Shown here: positions 1 to 12,000 of the stretch, in pieces
Position numbering within the stretch: the stretch's first letter is position 1
Layout: each line of letters opens with the position of its first letter
Origin: a virus
Virus record (IMG/VR): IMGVR_UViG_3300042291_001568
Coordinates: 52,823-116,822 of that record
Length of the DNA stretch: 64,000 nucleotides
Direction: 5' to 3' (one strand)
Notes under the pieces: model-generated
The model's database searches: none
Told to the model about the DNA's origin: nothing
What the model saw: only the letters and a program-made list of their open reading frames with translations
Made by a program: the position numbers and the translations under genes

Positions 1-3000
1 GCTCAATACGCTCTTTGGTTATTAAAGCTCATGGATATGAAGAAAATTCAATGGAGCGAGCACATGCTTTTGCACGACTCGCTGCAATGGGACCAGGATT
101 CGTGCCAATCACTGCATCGATTGATCTCAATACTGCTACATCCGCGTACACCGAGTTCGTATTTGGCCTTGGCCTTGGCGGCAACTCAGATATGGCTAGA
201 AGGCTTAGGGCGAAAATGCAACGCCGTGACCGCCTTGGACGTTTTGCATTTATGGGCGGTGGATTCTCGTTTAGCTTCCGCAGCAAAGATGGCAGGTTTA
301 GCAAAGTATCTGGCCGTGTAGTTGGCGCATCTGGCGATCAAGATAGCATCGACATTGAAGTAAAGAATCATCCAAGACTCGCTGACGGTATTTATGCTAT
401 GCCGTCATCTAGAGGTACCGCAGTTAGAGCCATTCTTGATGATGAAATCATTAAAGATCTGCCACAGGCTGACATTGATATAGCAGCAGATGATGTATTT
501 GTCGACGAAGCAAGTCTTACGCGAATGATGGCTCCGACTGGCTGGACCACAGAAGAATCGTCAACTCAAGGTGGCAAAGCAGTCAGCTGGGTTCACAAGA
601 GTGAAGACGGTTACGAGGTCTATGACTCACCAGGCGATCCTTTCGGTCGCTTTCAATTGCGCAGAGAAAAAGGCAATGGCGCAAGACAACCTTTTCCAAA
701 AGTTAAGTCATGGGCAGACGTTCAAAAGCAAGCAATTTCAGACCAAGATCTTTACAAAGACTATCTTGAAAAAGAGCAAATCAATCAAGATAAAAACAAA
801 GCGTTTGATGAAGCAGCAAAGTCTGGTGAAGGCCCTCCTAGTAAGGCGCTTCCCGGCCGAGCTTGGGTCAAGCATGAAAACGGACAATGGTATGAGCGCG
901 AGCTTGGTAGAAACTATGACGTTGCAGACGAAGAACTTCAGAAAATAGCTAAAGAAGCTACTGGACCATACCTCCCACCGAAAGACAACGACTTCGGTAA
1001 AAAATACAAAACCTCAACAGGTAAGTGGAAAGAATGGGACGAAGGCAGTGATGAGTCTTGGCAGTACAAGCAGGATTATCAAAAGCGTCTGAACGGTGAA
1101 TACTCAAAACTTAAGCGTCTGCAAGAAGCGCAAAAGGCTGGACTGTTTGATCCAAAGTCAGACATCGCTACTGTGCGCGACATCAATGGCGACAGCTCAG
1201 TAGGCGAGCAACTCCGTAGCGCTATCACCGATACTGCGGCAGTGCGGTTTAACTATGATGGAAAATACGATGTTCAGTTCACTCCGAAAAGCTCGTATGT
1301 AAACAAAAAAACTGGCAAAACAAACTTTGTTGGTTTAGACACTAAAGGCGTACAACGCACGTATGCTGCTGACAAAATTGCTCCACCAAAGTCGGCTGCA
1401 AAAACAGAAGTAAAAGCAACAATTCCAGATGCACCAGAAGCTCCACCTGTAGACACAACACCAGATGTTGTTGATCTCAAAGCTGCAATTGAAGGAATGA
1501 AACTTGGCGAAACTAAAGAATACGTTGCAGGTCTCGCAGCTAAAAAACAAAAAGTACGATTCAACTACAGCGGCTCAGAGCGGGTCGTTGAGCCGATTGA
1601 AGTATGGGTCAATGGCCAGACAGGCCGAATCAACCTACGCGCCATTGACAAAGACGTAAAGAAGAACTTTAGCTTTGACAAGATTGAAGCACCTAAGCCT
1701 TCAGAGCGCGACATCGCACGTGACCAGCGCAACGCGGACCGCGTAGACGAAAACATCAACAACCCAGACAACTGGGAACTAAAGCCAGTGGGGTACCCCG
1801 CCACGCGAAGTGAGTGGAACTACATTGGCCCACGGCCACGGTCCGAGGACAGCGTTGGTCCTTACATTTCGCCACCACAGTCTGTTCTTGACAAGTATGC
1901 TAAAGACTTGTTTGGCCCTAAAGACGGCGGCCCTAACGTAGACGAAACTGACACAAGCACAGACTTCCCGATGAGTCCAGAAGAGCGTGCAGCAGCTAAG
2001 GCCCGACCTAGCGAGCGCGTGACAAATCTTGACGGACTAAAAGGCGATGAGCTTACAGCAGCCATTGATAAAGCAATAGCAGACAAAAAGCCACTTAAGT
2101 TTACATACCACGAAAAAGAGCGCCTGGTTCGCCCACTCGAAGTATGGACAAATCCAAAAACTGGAAAAGTCAACTTGCGTGCTGTTGAGGCCGATGCCGA
2201 TACTGATAAGAACTTTACACTTGAAAAAATTGGCAAACCAGTTGATGAGAAAATCAAACAAATTGATGCCGATGACATTATCAACATGCCACAAGAGCAG
2301 CTCGATGACGTTGTCGATGCGCTGTGGCCAGCAGCGGCTCCTTCACAGCAGGTAGCGCCAGAAGCAACAGGCCGTCGTATTGTTGATGCATCAAGCAGCA
2401 CTGCAGTTGAGCGCGTTGAATACGACCCAGCTACAAAAGAATTGTTCATTCAATTCAAGTCATCAAAAGATGGAAAGGGTGGTGGCGTTTACAAGTACAG
2501 CGACGTTGCTCCCGAGTTTGTAGACAGACTTGAAAGCGGATCAATTGGAAAAATGATTCCAGAACTCAAGAAGAATAACTCTTCTGAGAAACTAGATGAA
2601 TTCCCAGCAGGCGGAAGCGGAGGCCCAGGCGAGCCACCAGCAGGCGGCCCAGTCGTACCGGGGAACACCGGTGACGATGCTGTTGATAAACTGCGCCAAG
2701 CACAGGCGCTCATCGCCGAAATGGAAGACTCGGGCGCGTTTGATGCTGCAAAAGTAGATGACGCAATAAAGCTTGTCAATAGCGCATCAAGTGATTTTGA
2801 TTCTTTCGTAAAGTCAAAGGATGCTGTCAACCAAGGCAACGCTGAAGGTCAAATTAAGAATCTTTTAGAAGAACTCGACGATCTTAAGTCTAGAGAAGAT
2901 GTTGATCTTGCTCCTAATTTTGATGACTATATTCTTGACGTTGAACTCGACGTCATAAGATTCGGCGAGTCAGACGATGACGGCCCAGGCGAGCCACCAA

Positions 3001-6000
3001 CAGGAGGACCATCAGCAGGCACCCCAGGTGACGATGCTGTTGATAAACTGCGCCAAGCACAGGCGCTCATCGCCGACTTGGAAGACTCAGGCAAGTACGA
3101 TGCTAAAAAAGCAAATGCTGCAATAAAACTTGTCGAAGAAGCATCGAAAGATTTTGACTCGTTCTTGATGTCAAAGGATGCTGTCAACCAAGGTGATGCT
3201 GAAGGTCAAATTAAGAATCTTTTAGAAGAACTTAAGGACCTTAGGAACAGAAAAGATGTTGATCTTGCTCCTAACTTCGATGACTACCTTCTCGATGTTG
3301 AGGCTGACATCATACGATTTAGCGAACTAGACGATGACGGCACGGGAGGCCCAGGTGCCCCAAGCGAGCCACCAGCAGGCGGCCCAGTCAATCCTGACAA
3401 GTACGAAACAGAGTACGGCTTTGACTATCCTAAAAAAGTTACCGACGAAAACGGCAACCAAGTCAGCCGCGTGATTGTCGATGTTGTCACAGAAGACATG
3501 TCGCTAGAAGAGATTGAAAGAGACTTCAAGAAAAAGTTCCCTGGTGGCGCGATGAAAGTTATTCGTCAACGCGGAACTAACGGTTGGCCCGAAGTGCAAT
3601 ACGACGTTCGTCCAGGAGACGAAGACAAACTCGGTAAGTGGTACAGCGGCGACCTTGAGCCTTATGACTATGCCGGTGATGCCGACGCACTTGACGATGC
3701 CGATACTCGTAACTTGCCAACAGCTCAAGACTACATGGATGATCCAGCAGTTGCTGAAGATGCTGATGCCGGGTCGTTCTTTGATGAACCAATGTTTGAT
3801 TCGCTATTTGATACGCCAGATGGCGCGTACAAACTTAATGTTTTCGAAGCGTATCGCCCAGTCGGAAGAACAACAGAAGACAGTGAAGATTTTACTGATG
3901 ATCCAGACGTTCTTGCCACTAAGTTTGATGTAACAGAGCTTGGAAGAGCGCTGGCACAGGCAGTTCTTCCACTTACAAATGACCAAGCCACAGGTTACGG
4001 AAACCTTCCATTTGAAAGCGGCGACGAGCCAGTAAAAGCTGAGGCGTTGTACGAGGCGCTTGGTGCAGCGAGAATGACGCCAAACCTTGTTCTTGCTGGT
4101 CTATACGACTCGATGCTCGACCCAGAGCGTGGGCTAACTAATGTTGAGCGAATTACTGATGTTTCCCGCAATGACAGCTCGCTTGACAATGGCATTGATG
4201 ATCCATTCACTGCTGAAATTCTTCCCGTGGCTGACCGCAGCGCAGAAATTGATGCTGCCATCGCGCTAAACGAAAAGATTGGCTCGTATAGATACGCAAG
4301 CAACGGCGTTCAAAAAATGCGTGATCATTCTGAGAATAATCCTAAAATGCTGGATATTGCAAAGGACCTGACACAGCGAGAGGATGATGATGTTCAATTT
4401 GACACCATCAACCTTATTGACTTGTTAGATAAATATCTCCCGTGGGCTTCGAGTAGCGATGCCGATGAGCGCGACGCGTTTAGAGGCCTTTGGGGAATGA
4501 TGATGTCGCTTGATGGAGGAAGTTCCATTGAAAGCGACTCACGATTTGAAGGATTTAGGCGAGAAATTCTTAGTTCGTTTGAACGAAGGAGTGGAAACCC
4601 AACTCTTGCGCAAGACGACTATGACGAGTTCGTTCTACAGTATGGTGGTTTTCCAGAGTTCGTAGCTGGCAAGAAAGCTATCGCCGATGGACAAGACGAT
4701 CTGTCCGCTGAAACAAGCGCTGCAGCATTTTTTAGACTTGTCAAAGCAAGTTCCCGCCCGAATACTGCTCCATTGTGGAGGTCAATCGGCGTAGCGGAAG
4801 GCTCGAGCGAGTTTCAGAAGTACACAGTACCTGGATCACGATTTGACATGGACCCGCGTTCATTTACCGCGCAGTCGTTAGAAACTGGGACATTTGGCGA
4901 CATAGCGTATTCGCCTACTGACAAAAAAATTGAACGAGTAATCTTTAAACTAGATCCGGGCGACGGAGATACTATTTCAGCTGAGTCCGTTTCTTGGTTC
5001 CCAGACGAGCGCGAAAATATTGCATTTGGTTCATTTGAAGTTATTGAAGTAACGCGGCAACCGTCGCAGCTTGGCAAGACGCGTAATGACGATTACGTTG
5101 TCCGTATTCGTAAAGTTGATAGTGGCAATCAAACAGATGAGCAAAGCGCGCTGCCAGCGCCAGGGCAATTCTCCGAAGCAACGCAGCACGGAGACATTTC
5201 TGGTTGGACGCAGGTTGGCAATCAAGCAGGGTCTAACCCTGGAGGATTCTATGACGACCCAGCCGGGAACAGCTACTACATTAAACAAGCAAGGTCACAG
5301 TCTCATGCGGACAATGAAGCTCTTGCATCGGCCTTCTACAAAGAGCTTGGAGTGCCAGCCGCTGAAGTTGGTTTTGGCGAAAAAGACGGAGTGTTGCATT
5401 TAGTCACTCCGTTGATTGATGGTGCTACACCAAACTTTGAAGAAAAAGTGTATGGCGGAGACAATGAATACGTCAAGAAAGTCCAAGACAACTTCGCAGT
5501 TGACGCGTGGCTTGCTAACTACGACATTGTTGGAATGGTCTATGACAACGTTGTTTCAGATGCAAACGGCGAGCCAGTAAGAGTTGATCCAGGCGGCGCG
5601 CTGATGTGGCGAGCTCAAGGCAAGCCAAAGCCATGGTTTGGTGACACTGTTGACGAGCTCGACAGCATGCGCGATCCAGATGTTAACGAGCAAGCAGCTA
5701 ACGTATTTGGCACAATGAGCGATGATCAAATCAAAGCAAGCGCGCAAAAAGTTGCTAACCTTACGCCAGAAAGAATTGAAGAAATTATTGACTCGGTTGT
5801 CACAAGCCCAGACGATGCTGCACTTCTCAAGGAGCGGTTGCTAAACCGTCGTCAATACATTATGGATCGTTTTGGCTTTGAAGAGCCTACAGACGTTCTC
5901 GGTGAGCCACAATCAATTGCTTCAGAAATGGGCATTGCTTCTAAGGATCTTCAAGCAGGCGATGTCACAGTCGGCGATTCATTCGTTATTGAGCGCATAT

Positions 6001-9000
6001 TCACTGATGCAGATACTAAGAAAGGCAAGGTAAGCGTTCAAGGATACTTCCCTGGCCACGAGTCACAAGTTAAGCAGTGGAACGAAAACACAGTCATTAT
6101 GGCAACACGAGGCGGACAGCTTCCTGCTAAAGGCGACGCACCAGCGTTACACAGACCAGTCGCGCCTGCCAAGCCGCAGCCTGCCGCTTTCACTGGCTCA
6201 ATCGCAGATGAACTCTCTGGAGCTCAAAGCTGGGACGAAGTTCGCAGCATCCTACGTGGAAAAACAATCGTATTCTTTGACTACGAAACAACTGGATTCC
6301 CAGACAAGAAGACAGGCGACAAGAGCAGCAACCAACCAGCGCAACTTGGCGCAGTAAAAGTTGTTGATGGTCAGATAGTTGACCGTTTCAACTTGTTCAT
6401 GAATCCAGAAGAGCCTCTTGGCGGTTGGTCGCGCGATAACCTTAAGGGCGCAGACGGCACTCCACTAACCGATGAGCAACTTGCCACGGCACTGGACAAA
6501 GGCGAAGCGCATAGGCAGTTCATTGAATGGGCTGGCCAAGATGTGATTTTAGCAGCACACAACGCTCCATTTGACCTTGGCGTTATGAATGAAACGCTTG
6601 GCAAAAAAGGACTAGAGTACGCGCCAACCGGTGGAGTTATTGACACTCTCAAGCTTGCGCAAACAGTGATTGCATCAAAGAAAGCTGCAGCTCATCACGT
6701 AAACAAAGATCAAATTAAGACTGGAGACCCGAGTGGGCCAGATACCCACCGACTAGGCGACCTTGCATCTCACTTTGGCGTTGAACTTGGAGACGGGTGG
6801 CACACTGCAGATGCCGACTCTGAAGCAACGTCAAACGTCTTAAACTCTCTTATTGACTACGCAGCCGGAGCAGACGGTGGAGACACGTCGCTCCGCAGCG
6901 TTCTTGATGCGGGTGACAGCTACCAAAGCAACATGGCCGAGTTTGAGGCAAGAAGTGCACAGTTCAAAGATGAGCTAGCTAACTATGAAATACAAAAAGC
7001 AATTGCCGCAGCATGGAATTGTCGTGGTGGAACAGTTGCAAGTATCGCAGCTCTTATCGCAGCAATTGACGACCCAGACTGCAACGTCCCGTCAATTGAT
7101 GACCTTATCAAGGCAGCAACTCCTGGTGGTACAGACTTTGTAGATCCAGAAGGTCTTCATACAGGAGATTCTTCTACGGGAGACGCTTACACGCTAGAAG
7201 CAGAAGAAATCCCAGAGATGGACGGCGTTGAGCCTCCGTTTATTCCAGGAATTGAAGATCCAGACGATGAATTCCGTCCAAGCGATCAGCAGCAGGCAGT
7301 AGTTGAAGCTTTGTTTACTGGCGGCGACATTGTTATTCGCGCAGCCGCTGGCGCGGGCAAGACGAGCACACTAAAGATCCTCGCACGACGACTACAAAAG
7401 CACAAGCCAAAAGAGCGCGTGGCGTACATTGCCTTTAACGCTACAGTTGCCGCTGAAGCTCGTGAATCGATGCCATCAAATGTTGAAGTACGCACCGCTG
7501 ACTCTATTTCAGTCAACTGGACAAAACTGAACTTTCCAAAGTTGCATAAGAAAAAGGGCGCAAAAGATACGCTTTACAGCCCTAGTGACATAGCTACTCA
7601 TCTTAAAGTTCCAGCGATGACTGGAATGGACAATAAAGGCAAGCCAGCAAAACTGCCAGTGTCAGAGTCTGTCAAAGAATTGCGTAAGGCAATTTACCAA
7701 TTTACCATCAGTGCTGATAAAGAAATAGGACCACAGCATTTTGACTCCGATGCAGTAGAAGCTTCAGACATACCAAAGCTTGTTGAGGCCGCAGAAAGAT
7801 GGTGGGCAGACATCTTAAGCGAAAACGGAAAAATGCTGTTTAGCTTTCCGCACATGAAAAAGATGTGGGCGCTTTCAAACCCAGATCTATCAGATGACAG
7901 TGGCGGGCTTAAGACTCCAGCAAGCGTTATTTTTATGGATGAAGCGCAAGACATTAACCCGGTCTTAGGCCGTGTTATTGCAGCACAGACAGCCCAAAAA
8001 GTCTACGTTGGCGACGAAAACCAAGCTATCTACCAGTTCATGGGCGCAGAAGATGAGCTACAAAAAGTAACAGTTCAGCACGATCTTCCTCTTACTAAGT
8101 CATATCGTTTTGGCGAAGTAATCGCGAGAAACGCAAACAGGTATCTACGGTTTAAAGAACGGTTCCTCGGCGAAAAGAAGACTTTTGCTGTTGAGGGAGC
8201 AGGCAAGTTCCCTGGAGAAATAGTTGCGGCTGGGTCTATGAAAAACGCTCAAGCTGTGCTTGTTCGTTCAAACGCTGGCGCATTTAGAGAAGTGCGCACT
8301 GAACTTTTAAACGACAGAATAGTTGGAGTCACAAAAGGCTTCAAAGCAGACTTAGATAACTTCATCATAGCTGTTGACTGGCTTCAAGCACCAGAGGCCA
8401 CGCGGGGAAGTCGCCCAATGCGGGTTCCAGAGGAACTCCGCGGATACAAGAATTGGGCAGAAATTGTCGACGAAGCCGCTAAGGAAGGCGACAGCGACTT
8501 TAGCCGCAAGACACGAATCTTAGTTGACGACGTTGAACAACTTGGACTCGAAGAACTTAAGTCATTGGCCAGCCGCGTCAAAGTACTTAAAGGCAAAGTC
8601 AATACAAAAGTTGTCGATGACGGCTCTCTTCCTGATCTTCCAGACGACCTGTCACCAGGCGTTGAAGGAGATGTTGGCCGTGACATTACTTTCTCAGTTG
8701 AAGAAGATGCAATTGTTCTTAGAGGAAGCACATACGGTGTAAAAGATCAAATAAAAACAGCCAATGGTGGTCCAGCAAAATATGACGGTGACCGCAAAGC
8801 TTGGATTATTCCAGCCAAAACAGACAAAGCTCGCCAAGCAGGACTTGAAAAACTTCAAAAAGTTCTTGCACCAGAAACAGTCGCAGAGGCGTCATACGTA
8901 GACGTAGTTGTTTCATCAGTTCACCAAGCCAAAGGCGCCGAGTGGGACGAAGTTCGCATGGGCAACGACTTCTTTGGGCCACGAAAGCCGAAGAAGTCTG

Positions 9001-12000
9001 ACGGCGGCGAAGATGCCGATTGGATTATGCCAACCCCAGTTGAGCTCAACCTCGCGTACGTTGGCGTTACTCGAGCCAAGAAAACTCTTGACCCTGGCTC
9101 ACTCAATTGGATTGATAGTTGGGTAAAATCAGATGACCCAGAAATTATGGGACTTGTTGACGGCGTGGTTGTTGCACCAGAAGCACCAGAAGCACCAGAA
9201 GCACCTACAGCAGCAAGTGAAGATGATTCAAGTGCGCCAACAACTTCTCCTGATGTTGACGATGAAGTAGCTGAAACTGCTGAAACAATAGAAAGTGTTG
9301 GAGAAGCTGTTGAAGGAACTAACGATCCATTTGGGCCTGGCGGTGAAGCGCCGTCAGCAGAGCAGCAGGCAAAAGATTTAGAAGATTCATTTAACGAGTT
9401 AAGCGACTATGCGGATTCACTTACTGATCCAGAAGGCGAAAACAACCTTAAGACAGGCGCAAAGAATAAAGTAAAGAAAGCGCAAAAAGATCTAAAGCAA
9501 CTTCAAAAAGATCTTGAGGATGGAAGCATTACGCAAGCAGAGGCTACAACCAAGCTTCAGCAAATGATTGCTGAGTTCCCAGATAGCGACTCAAATACTG
9601 AAGAAGCTCTTGACATGTGGACTTACCGGCAGACAATGATAGATCTCGAATCTGTGCTTACGGGAGAGCGCTATATGCGCCCGACTGGGAAAGGACTTCC
9701 ACCTAGAGATGCAGTTGACAGCAAAGGCCGACCAGTTGGCTTTTCAAAGAATGGAAAGTTTATTCGCCTCGGAACTCGAGTCCGCGACAAGTGGGGATTC
9801 TCTGGAACAGTTGATTCGTACAACGAAAACGACTGGATTAACGTCAATGTTAGATATGACATTGATCCACGAGATCCTGCCAAGGTAAAGAAAGGCAAGT
9901 GGGGTCCAGGAGTTGCGCGAGTCTCTAAGAATAGCCGCACTCTTACCGTCATCGAGCCCGGCGACCGTGAACCATGGATTGACAACGGAAGCGTTCCTGA
10001 AAACAAAAAGCCAAAGCAAATAGAAGAGCAAACTAGAATTCATCTAGACATGCTCGAAAAACGTGGTGAAACCGCGTGGGACGGCTCCGAAAAAGATAGA
10101 CAAGAGCCAGGCGGCGACCTCCCAAAAGCTGAGGCCCCGCAAGGGGCTACCGAGGCTCCTGAAGAAAGCAAAGCATCAAAAGCAGAATTCATAAAAAATT
10201 CTGACTTTGTTGACGTACTCGCAGAGTACTACACCACGGCTAAACAAGCGTTCAATAAAGGCACACTTACTAAAAAAGATTGGGACAGAGTACAGTCTTA
10301 TTTTGGCTCGGATTCAATAGCCGTTAACAACTTTTTACGTAGTGGGAAGCGGCTGTGGCTTACCAATGACAAAGATACTATTGAAAACGTAATCAAATCT
10401 ATTGACGATATTTTCGATGTTGCTGGTGTTGAATTGCCAGGAAATGTAATCGTATTCCGAGGCATTTACGATGCAGATAAGCTCTTCCCAGATGGCGTAA
10501 AACCTGGCGACGTGTTTGACGATCTTGGGTACTCTTCTACAAGCATTAAATCTGATGTTGCACGGACCTTTACCAACACTGATGAAACAGCAACAGTCTT
10601 AGCAATAACTGTTCCGAGCGGAACAAAAATGCTAGCAAACAATACAGCTATTCAGGCTGGTCAACAGAAGAAGGAAAAAGAGATTTTGCTGCCAAGAGGA
10701 TTGACATTTAAGGTCACTTCTGTTACCGAGCGCACTAAGCCGAATAAAGCATATTCATTTTTGCCTGAAACGTACAGAGAAATAGCAGTTGAAATTGTCA
10801 GCACTCCTAACGCAAAAGCACCTAAAGCAGAAGAAATACCAGCACCTCCACCATGGAATCCTGACGTAGACGCACCGGAAGAAACAGCACCCACAGTTGC
10901 CAATGCAAAACCAAGCGTCGAGCTTGCAGCTGCTGCTGACGATGCGCGCGTATCATTAGATGCGTACTTTGATGAGAGCTTTGACAAGGACGATGTTGAG
11001 CAGGCAACTAATAGTTTTTCCTTAAAAAAGACTAGCCACGGACAAGCAGCAGACGCAGTCGTTTACCGCAAAGGCGCTGACGGTTTTGAAGTACTAATGA
11101 TTTCAAGAGAGTACGGTCCGTTCCGTGGAGCAATGGCTTTGCCTGGTGGATTTAGAGACGGCGAAGAGTCATTCGCTGACACAGCGGATAGGGAAATGGC
11201 CGAAGAAGTCGGCATAGTAGCCGCAGACGCGATCAAGCGCACTGACCTCGGCACAGTTCTTGACTCACCAGATTGGGACCCACGTTTTGTAAAAGGAATG
11301 AGCGTAGGAGCTGTGGCGTATGAAGTCGATGGCGACAAGGTAGAAGTGACAGCAGGCGACGACGCTACTGGTGCTGTCTGGATCCCGGTACTGGATCTTG
11401 CCAATGGAAAATACCCTATCGCATTCGGGCACGCTACGTGGCTTGCAGAAGCTTTTAGAGACAATCGAAAGTACAATCGTAAGTTTGAAATAATAAAGCA
11501 AGCATCTAAAGAACGCAATACGCGATTGATTGAAAAAATCAATGCTGTCCGTTCTGATCTTAACGAACCGGTGTTCGAGCAATACGGACCAAAAGCACCA
11601 GATTGGGTACCAGAAGGGCCAGGAAGATGGCGTGGCGCAGCCTTGACAGTAGACAGCGATGGTGTCACTATCGCCAATGGTACAGTGTTTGATGACGTTG
11701 AAAAACTCAAAAATGGATCATTGAAACCACCAGTGCTTCCATTCTTTGCCCCAATGGGGAGCGAAGATGCGAAGGACGGCGACGGATACTACTTTGCTAA
11801 ATCTGGCAAGCGCTATTGGGGTCGCTGGGGTGCTGAAGGAGTCTTATTGCGCAAGCAAGGTGCTGGCGGCGAGGTGCAGTACCTACTTGGAAAGCGCGCA
11901 GATTGGATTTCATCTGGAGGTGGTAAGTGGGCTTATCCAGGCGGTGCGCACGGGACACAGTTCAACGCCGAGCGCGGTGGGACTACGGGAAGAGCTGAAA

